Positions 22,318 through 32,300 of a stretch of DNA of 40,717 bases are shown piece by piece. The notes under the pieces were generated by a model. It saw only the letters and a program-made list of their open reading frames with translations. It did not search any database and was not told the DNA's origin. This stretch comes from a virus. The stretch covers positions 1-40,717 of the IMG/VR virus record IMGVR_UViG_3300006754_000044; one strand, 5' to 3'. Each line of letters begins with the position of its first letter. The stretch's first letter is position 1. Both the position numbers and the translations under genes were made by a program.

Positions 22318-22693
22318 GGGTCCTAGCCTGCTCGTGTAGACGCCGGATCTCGATTAGGACTCTCTTCTGCGTCTCACTTTGAATCACTCTATATAGTGCG
22401 TCCGTATAGTCGATTCCAGACTGAGCTACGACATCATAGACCTTCTTCTCTGCGGCCTGAATGAGGGCGAACTCACGGAACCTAGTCCACGCTAGCATGG
22501 TGGCCGTAGTAGATACATCAGGGTCGTCGAGGGCTAAGCCGTACTTTGACGCGTAATGTCTAGCTAATTCGATTTTCTGCGCTCGTGCGACAAGTAGCCC
22601 TTCGACTTCCCCGAAATGCTCTCTGGCTAGCTCTTCGGGGCCTTTCATAACTCCCTGGAATCCGCTCTTCTTCTTCTTGTGGGCAGGCTCCAT
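22262..22693 (-). CDS. Hypothetical helical protein, candidate small terminase subunit
   Basis: A 143-residue protein starting MEPAHKKKKSGFQG: a lysine-rich N-terminus and long charged helices, the last strongly coiled-coil-like (VLIEIRRLHEQARTLTQDL). The start at 22693 overlaps the RuvC stop (TAATG), replacing a longer upstream frame start. The combination of basic N-terminus and coiled-coil C-terminus fits small terminases, and no other TerS is evident. No diagnostic motif supports this, so treat it as a candidate. It is the last gene of the late block. Confidence 0.55.
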   Translation of the reverse strand: MEPAHKKKKSGFQGVMKGPEELAREHFGEVEGLLVARAQKIELARHYASKYGLALDDPDVSTTATMLAWTRFREFALIQAAEKKVYDVVAQSGIDYTDALYRVIQSETQKRVLIEIRRLHEQARTLTQDLGDLRDQQDSSDKP

Positions 22694-23217
22694 TATACAA
22701 CCGTCCCTGCCTTCAAGCCATAACAAGCAACCGCCGCCAGGATAGCGTCATTCTCATGGCTAGTCCTATTCCCCTCCCCTATCCAAGTAGCCACTAACTC
22801 CTTAATCTCCCTCTTCTTGGGATACTTCTTACTCGAGAGAGGGATATCTAGGCACCTCATGGCCACTCGCTTTAGCGAAATTGGATGAAGATGCTTGAAT
22901 GGAATGTTCTTGTCCTTAGCCCAAGCTGTCACTATACCTGTTACATGCCAGATAAGAGCAGTAGTTCGGACGCGTCTCATGATTAGCGTCGGCGACTCAG
23001 CTCCCACGCCCTTGAAAGGACCATAAGTAGCCCAGATTTTGTCCAGCTCAGGATGGAGACGGTCAGCGAAGCGCATCGGAGAAGACGCTGAACCCACAGA
23101 TATGGACTTAGAAAATAGAAGACGCCTAAGAGAGTCCTCACCTTTTCCTTGAGCCACATCCACAACGGCGAGACCGAGGTTAGCATAGCCTGGATCAACT
23201 CCTAGAATCAGAGTCAC
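22693..23217 (-). CDS. RuvC-like Holliday junction resolvase
   Basis: A 174-residue RNase H-fold endonuclease with the RuvC ligands in order: Asp8 in GVDPGYANLG, Glu74 in VGAESP, and the C-terminal H-E-N-D-A at 154-158. It resolves recombination or branched replication intermediates before packaging. It starts with GTG and overlaps the preceding lipoprotein gene by 23 bases. The C-terminal motif and length match phage RuvC proteins. Confidence 0.9.
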   Translation of the reverse strand: MTLILGVDPGYANLGLAVVDVAQGKGEDSLRRLLFSKSISVGSASSPMRFADRLHPELDKIWATYGPFKGVGAESPTLIMRRVRTTALIWHVTGIVTAWAKDKNIPFKHLHPISLKRVAMRCLDIPLSSKKYPKKREIKELVATWIGEGNRTSHENDAILAAVACYGLKAGTVV

Positions 23218-23506
23218 TACCTAGTTTGGCCTCCAACCAGCTTTTCAGAGCAGAAAAGGGGAGAACAAGAAGGTTGAGAATCGTCGTCCAGAGTGTAGTC
23301 AAGGGAGCCCGGACGGCAGGAAAGATGAAGACGAGTAGGACACTTAGCCACGCAAACTTCCAGAGAGATTCTGCTGGAGAGCCGACGAAATCGGGGACAA
23401 CTGTAGGCATATCAGATGTTTCTCCGGACGCTCCAGAGAAGGGATTGAGAATGCTACAGGAGGTCACCACTAATGCTGCTACTGCTAGTAATCGGATTTG
23501 TTTCAT
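23195..23506 (-). CDS. Lipoprotein with membrane helices, candidate spanin
   Basis: A 103-residue protein with a lipoprotein signal: basic MKQIR, hydrophobic LLAVAALVV and lipobox V-T-S-C17. After a short polar stretch there are hydrophobic segments at about 50-66 (FAWLSVLLVFIFPAV) and 71-88 (LWTTILNLLVLPFSAL). A lipid anchor plus a membrane helix is the plan of unimolecular spanins, which fuse the inner and outer membranes in Gram-negative lysis. The periplasmic part is shorter than in known examples. It overlaps the holin-like gene by four bases. Confidence 0.6.
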   Translation of the reverse strand: MKQIRLLAVAALVVTSCSILNPFSGASGETSDMPTVVPDFVGSPAESLWKFAWLSVLLVFIFPAVRAPLTTLWTTILNLLVLPFSALKSWLEAKLGSDSDSRS

Positions 23507-23766
23507 TTGTTTAGCCTCTCATCTATTCGGATGAGGAGATCGTGTACCTTATGGAGGAGCTTATCTTTGTCGTCCTTCTTTGCGAGACGAAGATAGGCGA
23601 ACACCTCCTTCAGAATTAGGACGGCGACGCCTGCTCCCACACTCAACTCGAGTAAGGATGAGGATTCGCCTCCTTGAACGGCGGCTCTCACTAAGGCAGC
23701 TGAGGCAAAAGCCCCTCCTGCCAGTGATCCTCCGTAAAGAGTCTTTACTATTGTATAGTTCATCAC
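23503..23766 (-). CDS. Holin-like membrane protein
   Basis: An 87-residue protein with two hydrophobic segments, about residues 14-31 (SLAGGAFASAALVRAAV) and 40-58 (LSVGAGVAVLILKEVFAYL), and a highly charged C-terminal helix with repeated Lys-Asp (KKDDKDKLLHKVHDLLIRIDE). This is the plan of class II holins, which open the inner membrane at lysis. It lies between the last virion gene and the spanin candidate, overlapping both by four bases. Confidence 0.65.
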   Translation of the reverse strand: MMNYTIVKTLYGGSLAGGAFASAALVRAAVQGGESSSLLELSVGAGVAVLILKEVFAYLRLAKKDDKDKLLHKVHDLLIRIDERLNK

Positions 23767-26700
23767 TGATGTTTCTTTAGTTTAGTTATCTCACGCTGAA
23801 AATGGCTTCGCATATGCTTTAGCTCGACATTAAGCGCATCCGTATTCTCCGGAGTAGGATCTCGCTCAGCCGCTCTCCTGAACGCAAACTCGTTTCTAAG
23901 TTGGAGCCTCCTCAGGTATTCAACTCTCTTTTCCGCTTCCAGCATTTTACCACCAGCCGCCTTGAATGCCCCAAAGAAACCAGCGGAAACAAAATCCTCA
24001 TAGGACTGGTCATCCTCTAAGTTATTTCCCAGCTCCTCGAACCCCGAATATCTCGCCGTGTCCTTTGCTATTCGCTGGATGATAGCTGTCTGCTCGAGCC
24101 CTTCTACTAAGCCGTTCATGATGCCCTTATCTATAGAGGTAGAGACAGGGTTAAGCATGACGTTGAGTTGCAGAAAGCCCGGCGCCTCTATCTTCCTGCC
24201 TGCTGATACAGACCTAATCTCATCGGGAAGTTTGCCTGGGGAATCTAATACAGGAAGCATGTCATAGAACATGCCGATAGCCTGAAGTCCCTCAGTTGCA
24301 GGAATTAAGCGCCCTAAGTTAACGGACAGTTCGTTCCAGTGAGCATGAGGTCGTCCATAGACGAAGTCGGTAGATACCTGGCTATCTCCTACTTCCATAC
24401 CTCTATCTAGCGCCAGCATACTATGAAGTCCCGTAGAGAACCTAGCAGGGTTCTTAGTGAAGTTGTCGTATGTATTAGACATAATCTTAGAGCCAAAAGT
24501 CCAGAAAGAGTTGAGCCTCTTCATCACATTCTGAGATGTCGGAGATAGGTCACCGTAATCAAAGAACGTCCCTAATACGTACTTCTTCATGGAATTCTCT
24601 GGGGAGAAGCCCATAGCTAGTCCTGTATTGTATCCCCAAACGCGGGCGAAAATCTCCGACTGCTGACCAAACTCGCCGAGGACATCCATGAACTTCTCGG
24701 AGCCTCCTTCTCCTTCCATAATCATATCCCGCAGAACTTTTGTCTCTCTCCTGATATCGTCTACCCCCTCTCCTACCATGGTATTGAACCCTCCGCCATG
24801 GAGGAACGTCTCCCAATACTCCTTTTGGGTAAGTTGGATGTCACCCACTTGGATAACGGTGTCGGCAAATACTCTTCTCTCTGCGTTTAACTTAGCTTCC
24901 CGGAAAGGGGCTAAACCTCTCCTACCTAGGAGAGCACCTGATAGAGCTCCTCCCGCCATAAATTCTGGGCTATCTGCCCCCGCCAAAGAGTAGCCTAGTG
25001 CGGCCCCTAATCCTGCTGTCTTAGGCCGGGCACCTATGGAGCCCCCTGTCAGGCCACCTAGGGCGGCCCCCATGATCCCCTGGTCATCTTCTGCTTGCCA
25101 CGCGCCTAAGCCCGCACCTGCAGCCGAACCAAGTAATGTCCTCTTAGCCTGACTCCCTGTGAGGCCACTATGGATGATCCCCATCTGGGTTCCGGGGAGT
25201 AGTTTATCTATTAATTGGGCCTTCTCGTCATACCCAACAGGGTTCTTCCCTATCAAACGTATGGTAGTCATGAGGCCTCGGGAAATGGCAGGTAAGTTAG
25301 CTCCATTAGCGTAAAGCATGGGAGCAGCCCCTAATGTATTGTGGACATGAAAGGCGAATTGAGTCGAAGTCAGCCCCATCTTCATAAGCCTATGGACACT
25401 GTCAAATAGGTGCAGCTCTGTTCCAGCCTGTCTTTCCATCTGCCTGACATTCTCAAGCAAACTAGATACGTGTCTGTTCTCACCAGCAATTACTTGGATA
25501 CGGGCATCAGTAGGATCATGACCAAGTTTCCGTAGCCTTTCCGATTCCGCCTTCCTAGCTCTAAAGTGGCTAACCATATCTTCGCTACTCATGGTTGGCT
25601 CAAGGAAGTGGTGGACACCTGCTTCGCTAGACGCGTTACCTCTGAGGTGTGTTCTTGTGAATGCCTGAGAAGGGGTTGGGCCGATCCCGGCAGACAGCAT
25701 CGTCATATCCTTACCCGTGACAGCCAAAGGGATCTTGACGAGTTTTCCCGTCCTATTATCTCTAATAAGAGCTATCCGACGAGGAAGATCAATGGTATCT
25801 CTGACTACCTTATGTGGATTCGTGGGTATCTTCCATCCAGCTCCTGCCGCAATGTTACCTGCTTCGGTAGCATCCCCTTCAATCAAGGCGCGAGCTTTGG
25901 CGTGACTAAGAAAATTGAGGACTGACTTTTTATCCTTCCCTCTCAGCGCTGGGTCGGCTTTGAATTGGTCGACCAAGTTACTTACCATCTCCTCCACTTT
26001 CTCTTGGCCTGTCGGAGATCCGCTTAGAAAGCTCGGTCTATCGTTCGGGGCTCGCTTCCCTCTGTTAAGGACGTGGCCCACTTCGTGCCACGCTACTATT
26101 TCGTGGAACTTCTTCGCTCCCCCATTTTCTTTGAGGAATTCGTGGAAACCTTTGAGGTCACCTCCTGTAACTCGGGACATACTGACGTCATACAAACCCT
26201 GCACCAGAACTCTTTTGGCCTCCTCGGCCTTCTTCTTAGTGAACTGACCTGTGACGCTGGATAGGTATTCGTTAGCGTAAGTCTCATAGTGTTTCCATAC
26301 CTCCTTCTGGTCTACTCCTGGTTTGAATGCTGCCTTCAGGAACTTGGCATAGATAGGATTAGTCGCAGATCCTGCCTCGATCGCCTTCAGTCTTTTGGGT
26401 ATTCTATCAAACCAGGTCTTGCTGGCCATCGAGTCGATATTAATGTTGACTACACCGTCATTGAAGCTGGAATAGCTGCCCTTCCCTCTCTTAGTAGTGA
26501 TTTTGACTTCCTTGACCCCTACCTCCTCCATAAGACGGGCCCTCATGCGGGCTGTCGTATCACCTATTCCGGGTGCTGGATAACTCGTAGGGGAGGGGTG
26601 TAACCTTGATTTCTGGGCCTTTCTTACTTCATCTGCTAGTCTGCCAAACTCCGCTTTGGTCATGGGATCCCCTAAGCCCACTGTCTCTATAGAAGACATA

Positions 26701-29369
26701 TTCATATCTTCCATCCAGCCCACGAGCTCTCCTGACACGAACTTGCGTTCGCCCTTAGTAGTCACGTTATCGATGATATCCGATATCTCTTGGCCTCGGA
26801 TTAGCTTAGAGGTACTGACTATCCTAGCTACGAACGGGTCGGTCACCTCCGATGCCAGCAACCGAGGATCTTCCTCCCTGATTATATCTAGAATCTTGTC
26901 GACAAACTCCCCTCCCTCATCGTGTCCGCTTAGTCCTTCAATAAGATCATTCGCTTCTGCTCTCGTGATGGTACGGAATTTCGTTGGCCGACGATGTTTG
27001 GCTCTTACCTGGGTAAGAATGTGACCCAAGCCCGGATTCTTCTGTAAATCTCCTTCTAGCCGTCCATACAACTCTGAGGCGCTGCTCGACAGTGTCCCGG
27101 GCATGTAACCGAAGATTGATACATCTCCTACTAACCCTGCTTCCTCGGCTAGTTGCCTATGGGTAACCGATAGGTTAGCGTTGATGTCCATTAATTCGTC
27201 GACTATAGCTCCTGCCCCTGCTCTACGCGCTTCCTCGAATATGGGGGCAACCATCTGATCGTGGAGAATTCCCTGCTGCCTTGCCACAGATTGCACCTCG
27301 CCTTTAATCCTACCCCACAGCGCCGGTCCTCCCTCGAAATTGTCGTGATAGACCTGCTCTCCTGAAGGAGATTTCCAGCCCCTACCTCCACTAGAAGAGA
27401 CAAATGAATCGTCTATGTGCCTCTTAATCTCCTCCAGCGACCCCTTAATACTACCTATAGCTAAGTGGTTATCGGCGAATTCTACTTCTTTAGCTGCGTC
27501 CTGGAACAGCGGCCCAGCAGTGTCCTCCGCCTTACGCGCAAAACCCGCTTCCTCGAATGCTCCGAATACCTGCTTCTTCCATCCAGATTCATGCTCGAAT
27601 AGCAGCGCCCCTCCGGTCAAGCGGTCGAGATACTCTCCCATCTCGGTAACCATTCTATTTGAGTTGCTGATGTCACCACTTAGTAGGAGTTGCTCCATAG
27701 ATATGAAATCCTCCTTACCTCCTGCCACTTGAGCGTAGAATGAGAACCTATCGGATATGTCCTGGGAATCCACCCCAAGAGCATTAGCTAGGGCGTCGTA
27801 TAGAATGCCTACTCTCTTAGCTGTTGCCTGAAGATGCCTAGAATTCGCATGAGATGCGGCCCTGTCTGCTCTGACTACATCATCTACCTCTCTGAGCCCT
27901 GTGGCCCCTCCTGTGATGACCTTATTTACCTTGCGTCTAAAGCTAGCGCCCGCCTCGAGTGCAGACATCTTAGTGATTCCGGCCTTGCTTGGGTCAGTTA
28001 CGGCCTTCTTCCATTCAGGATCAACTGCTGTTCTTTGGGCCACGTAGCCCAGACCCTCGTGAGTTAGTAGGCTATCTCCTGTCGACAAACCTTGAAACTG
28101 TTTAGCCAGCTCAAGGATATCCTCATTAGTTATATGTTTGGCTGCCTGCTCAATGACCTGCTCTCGTGCCTCGCCACTCAGCATCGCTGCTTCCTGAAGC
28201 ATCTTTAGCCCTTTACTTCTAGTTCCTGATACGCCAATAAGGACGTCGAGACTGAGTCCAGGGGTGTCGAGAGCAAGGTCCATATTTGCCTGCTTTCCTT
28301 TGGAGGCTCCTTCAGCAGTTACGCGCTCCCAATAAGCGACCAAGTCGTTAATATCCCCCTTATCCGAAACCTTGGTCGGCGTCATAGCCGCTTTCCCCTC
28401 CATATAACGAATAAAATCGTCTTGAACTGGATTAACTAAATCCGAGTTAAATATCTTGGACGCTACTAGAGATAGGTGCCACCTAGATCCCCCCTTCACG
28501 AAGGACGACATAAAATCAACGGGGGCCCGCACTCCAGATGCGGCTACCTTTAGCCACTCTCCGACAGCAGTAGAACCAGATGCCCCAAAGCTATTCGCAA
28601 CCCAGCTCATACCCTCTAGAGCCTTGGAGGGTACAGTCAGAGGGGCACTCAGCGTCGATCTAAATGGTTTAACCAGTAGGTCGCGCCAGTTGCCCTGTCT
28701 AGGAAGAGGTAAGTACCCTTTATCTGCCTTACTGCGCATCCACTTAGGGTGGAATCTCCTGGGCACTAGGCCTAGAGGGTTGAGAGATGCTGTCATCTCC
28801 CCTTGATTCTCGATTACGTCGTCCAGTAAGTCATCACCTATCCCCTCCCTCTTAGCGAAAGCCGTAAAGTCGTCTGTAGTTTTTCCTAGTTTCGCTACCT
28901 CTCTCCTTCCTAGTTTTACTGCGTTACCTGCCTCGTCCACTACCTCGCCTTTCTTGACTACGCCAGCCAAAAAATCGGTTGAGGCGTTTACCGACTTACC
29001 TTTGAGCGATGCTTTAATGACTGGGGCAGCTTTAGCGGATGCGTTAATAGCTTTAGCTCCGTATAAGCCTCCTCTACCCCAAGCCGTGAGACTACCACTG
29101 AGATACGTTAGAGGGTCGGTCAGAATCTCGCCTAGCAGTTGGTTGGGTCCGCTCCTGCCCCACATTTCCTCTGGTGATACGTCTCGATGACGATCCGACA
29201 GCATGCTAAGACCTGGAATAAGAGACCAGTCAAGGAGACCCTCTTGAGTTAGTAATCCCCTCTCTCCCTGTGCTACCCTCATTGCCCTGTAGAGTACCTG
29301 CTGAGGCAGACCCAAAGTGGCATTCCAGAATCTCTGGAAAGTTCCTAGATCGTTGTATCTTTGTTTCAT
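23763..29369 (-). CDS. Giant internal virion protein, gp16-like, with HExxH motif
   Basis: A 1868-residue protein in the place of T7 gp16, the ejectosome protein that enters the host envelope. It starts with M-K-Q-R-Y at 29369, not further upstream, because the ATG overlaps the previous stop (ATGA) and has an AAGGA site. Two features stand out. A zincin-type H-E-V-G-H is at residues 1095-1099, with a Glu-Lys-Val-Glu-Glu helix about 25 residues later. A glycine-zipper region at about 1400-1490 with many G-A-A-L-G repeats suggests membrane insertion. No lysozyme motif is obvious to me. Long helical regions fill the rest. Confidence 0.8.
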   Translation of the reverse strand: MKQRYNDLGTFQRFWNATLGLPQQVLYRAMRVAQGERGLLTQEGLLDWSLIPGLSMLSDRHRDVSPEEMWGRSGPNQLLGEILTDPLTYLSGSLTAWGRGGLYGAKAINASAKAAPVIKASLKGKSVNASTDFLAGVVKKGEVVDEAGNAVKLGRREVAKLGKTTDDFTAFAKREGIGDDLLDDVIENQGEMTASLNPLGLVPRRFHPKWMRSKADKGYLPLPRQGNWRDLLVKPFRSTLSAPLTVPSKALEGMSWVANSFGASGSTAVGEWLKVAASGVRAPVDFMSSFVKGGSRWHLSLVASKIFNSDLVNPVQDDFIRYMEGKAAMTPTKVSDKGDINDLVAYWERVTAEGASKGKQANMDLALDTPGLSLDVLIGVSGTRSKGLKMLQEAAMLSGEAREQVIEQAAKHITNEDILELAKQFQGLSTGDSLLTHEGLGYVAQRTAVDPEWKKAVTDPSKAGITKMSALEAGASFRRKVNKVITGGATGLREVDDVVRADRAASHANSRHLQATAKRVGILYDALANALGVDSQDISDRFSFYAQVAGGKEDFISMEQLLLSGDISNSNRMVTEMGEYLDRLTGGALLFEHESGWKKQVFGAFEEAGFARKAEDTAGPLFQDAAKEVEFADNHLAIGSIKGSLEEIKRHIDDSFVSSSGGRGWKSPSGEQVYHDNFEGGPALWGRIKGEVQSVARQQGILHDQMVAPIFEEARRAGAGAIVDELMDINANLSVTHRQLAEEAGLVGDVSIFGYMPGTLSSSASELYGRLEGDLQKNPGLGHILTQVRAKHRRPTKFRTITRAEANDLIEGLSGHDEGGEFVDKILDIIREEDPRLLASEVTDPFVARIVSTSKLIRGQEISDIIDNVTTKGERKFVSGELVGWMEDMNMSSIETVGLGDPMTKAEFGRLADEVRKAQKSRLHPSPTSYPAPGIGDTTARMRARLMEEVGVKEVKITTKRGKGSYSSFNDGVVNINIDSMASKTWFDRIPKRLKAIEAGSATNPIYAKFLKAAFKPGVDQKEVWKHYETYANEYLSSVTGQFTKKKAEEAKRVLVQGLYDVSMSRVTGGDLKGFHEFLKENGGAKKFHEIVAWHEVGHVLNRGKRAPNDRPSFLSGSPTGQEKVEEMVSNLVDQFKADPALRGKDKKSVLNFLSHAKARALIEGDATEAGNIAAGAGWKIPTNPHKVVRDTIDLPRRIALIRDNRTGKLVKIPLAVTGKDMTMLSAGIGPTPSQAFTRTHLRGNASSEAGVHHFLEPTMSSEDMVSHFRARKAESERLRKLGHDPTDARIQVIAGENRHVSSLLENVRQMERQAGTELHLFDSVHRLMKMGLTSTQFAFHVHNTLGAAPMLYANGANLPAISRGLMTTIRLIGKNPVGYDEKAQLIDKLLPGTQMGIIHSGLTGSQAKRTLLGSAAGAGLGAWQAEDDQGIMGAALGGLTGGSIGARPKTAGLGAALGYSLAGADSPEFMAGGALSGALLGRRGLAPFREAKLNAERRVFADTVIQVGDIQLTQKEYWETFLHGGGFNTMVGEGVDDIRRETKVLRDMIMEGEGGSEKFMDVLGEFGQQSEIFARVWGYNTGLAMGFSPENSMKKYVLGTFFDYGDLSPTSQNVMKRLNSFWTFGSKIMSNTYDNFTKNPARFSTGLHSMLALDRGMEVGDSQVSTDFVYGRPHAHWNELSVNLGRLIPATEGLQAIGMFYDMLPVLDSPGKLPDEIRSVSAGRKIEAPGFLQLNVMLNPVSTSIDKGIMNGLVEGLEQTAIIQRIAKDTARYSGFEELGNNLEDDQSYEDFVSAGFFGAFKAAGGKMLEAEKRVEYLRRLQLRNEFAFRRAAERDPTPENTDALNVELKHMRSHFQREITKLKKHQ

Positions 29370-32300
29370 TGTTCTATCCTTCGACTTTCGACGGCACCTG
29401 GGGGGAGCCCTCCCCAGCCCAGCAGCCCCCATCTTCTGCCGGGCCGCTTAGGTGCCGTTACTGTGCCGGGCAAGTCCGGGGTCCCCTCTCTATTCAGGCG
29501 GCCCTGGATTGAGTCATCCAGCATATTCTCAGGAATCATGTTATTCCATTCGTCGATTGTCGATCTGTTGGGCATCGGTGTCGTCGAAGCCGCTATCCGG
29601 GCCAAAAACTCCCCTAGTGTCCACTGGTCTCCGAAGCTGTCGCCATAGGTCGAAGGCTGCAGCCTAAACACTCCATTAGACACGAACTCTTTCAGGACGT
29701 TATGCATGTCAGCATCCATTGCTATCCCCATACTATTCCATAATCCTCCATTTGCTAGGAGTTTTAGGCAGTCCTCGTTGGTCGTAGTAGAGTTAGCGAA
29801 CAGCCTGCCTCCCATGGCAAACATGGCGGCTTCATTCTCCTCGTTACGCTCAGCAAATGTTTCCCTCTTCCATTTTCTGAAGTCAGCTAGTGTCACTCTA
29901 GTCTTTACATCATCACGTAAATTATTATATTCCTCGTCGAAGAGTCCTGCGTTGACGGCTGCGTCAGCGATTGTCTCTACTAGGCCTAGGTAGGAGCTTT
30001 TGGAGACCGATCTAGGCATGTCTTCAGATGACTCCCAGACATCCTTACCCCCCATTTCGATGCTGGACGTGAAGAAGGATGCAAGATCTGGGTTACTGGC
30101 TATAGCGGCTATCGCATTTTGGACCTTCATATTCTCTGAATTTGGGTCTAAGCCGAAAGCTTCTGCGATAGCTTCTTTCCACTTTATAGCTGTGGGGTCA
30201 AATCCCTCGGTGCCCCAAAAGCCTGGACTTCTCCTACCCCCTCCACCTGCAGTTCCCGTAATCCACAATGTGGTAACGCCCCTATTGATCCCTCGGATTG
30301 TGGCATCATCTTTCCACGCTATACTCTCGTCTTCGTATATTTCATTCTCTAATATCGTTCTTGTGTCTGAAGCATCTAGAGCCCTATCTCTGCCTAATTG
30401 CAGGGATCTTGCCCCAAATATAGCATGGGATTCTGAGATGTTTTCTCTGTTCCTTTTCCACGAAGTGCCTGCTCCCTGAGAAAGGCTGTTTCTCAGGTCC
30501 TGAGGGGTTAAGGTCGCCTCCATCTTGTTAAGGTTAGGCACATTGCCAAAAGCGAGACTATCCCCGGTGTCTTCATCCTTGAGGGAGAGGGGAGCCATCT
30601 TCTGATCACTTAAGTAACTTTGCGCCGTAGCTTCGCGTTCTCCTAGGCTATTTCTCAAGCTCTCATCTATATACCGTTGGCCCTTTTTTATCATATCGGT
30701 AAACGACTCCAGTTCTAATGGGTTAAGCTCTGCCCTCCGCAGGAGCGTGCTTAATTTCCCTGCCACCTCTAGCATATCATCGGGATCCCTCTCTTCTAGG
30801 GTAGTACCTATGAAGTCCTCCATACTTTGTAGCAATCCTCTATCGTAAGCAGACTTAGCGATACCCCAGTTTGCGGTACCTGCGGCCTCTAATGATACGC
30901 TTGGGGGTACAGGGAACCCGAACATTGCTGCAGCTAAGGAGCCGAATTCTTCGCGTCCTCCCATCTCGCTTTCGCGCTTTTTGCTGTTCTCCTCCAGCGT
31001 CTTCAGCTGGCTTTCCCAGGCGATTGTCTGCTCTCGGCTGACTGCCTTAGTGCCCTCTGTCAAGAGGGAGGGATCCCTTTCACTCTCTGCTTGGAGGACT
31101 GCTGAGGCTGGGCGCCGCCCACTAACCCCCATAGCATCCACCATAGTTTGGTACAACTTAGTACCCTCTCCCCCTGGTAAATTCACGAGGCGATCCAGTA
31201 TCGCGGGAGCCACTTCCTGAGTCGCTGTTATGCTGGACTGGGCTGCATTGATCCTATCAGAGAACACCTCCTTCTCCTCAGGGGTCATGGCCTCTATAAT
31301 ATCCTGTGCTTTACCCATATCGCCACTCGCCAAGGCCCCCTCAGCTGCGATTATGTTCCTTTCTCCCTCCACATTCGCTTTATTGACCATTAGCCGATTG
31401 TTGAGGTGATCGATAGCCTTGGTCCTTGCTTTGTTTCCATTTATCATTCCGGATGTGTCGAAGCTATATATTGCTCCATAAAAGGCATCTAGTTGCTCCT
31501 GAGTCGCGGGATCGGATGATTTCCAAACCCAATTCCCCTTCTTAACGTCAAATTGCTGATTCAGCGACCCATACTGAAATGAGTCACCTATAGATGTCTC
31601 TATCTGGCCCCGCAGCTGCTCGAACTCTGCGCTATCTTTAGCGTTACTTTGTATTAGGGCGTTGGCAGCCCCAGCTATCATTGCCCTTGTCGACGAGTCG
31701 TAGCCCCCGCTTGCTATCTCTTCATATGAGAGATGACTGAGAGAGGTCCTAGATAACTGGTTGATCCCCTCGTCGCCTAACAGGGCTTCTGTGTTCTCCC
31801 AGCCCTGTAAATTGCCCAGGTCAGCCTCGTGGAAGGCCTCTAGATAGCTTCCTGCCCTTTCCTGGAAGGTCTGCTGGGTAGCTTTCCGTGAGAGCTGACT
31901 TAATCTTTCTTTAGGGGAAAGGTCTTCTGATATTCCAAAGGTATCAGCCAACCTCATCATGTCTGCCACAGGGAGGGCTTTCAACTGTTCCCTCATAGCC
32001 TTGTCCCTATCCAGTTCGCCAGCAACCAGGGATAGGTCCTCCTCGGCCTGCGCCAAGAGGGCGGGAGCTATGTCGCCCTCTGCTTGGAGGACTCCTCCCC
32101 ATTTATCTAACACTCTCCGTTGCTCCTGGGTCAGATCCTCCCACTTTTCGAGTCCCTCTTGGACGATGCCCCTCGAGAAACCTTGGGAAGCTTTGTTGGC
32201 TCTTAATATACTGCCCTCAACCCTAGTATTCTTAATGTCAGCCCACGCTTCTTTATATTCAGCGTAAGTGTCGTAGTCTCCTCTAGCCACTCCCTTGAGT

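Noticed and set aside
29370-29432. A 21-codon N-terminal extension of the gp16-like protein
   Set aside because: The ATG at 29369 has an AAGGA site and an ATGA overlap with the upstream stop; the extension is Arg/Pro-rich and lies in the preceding gene.
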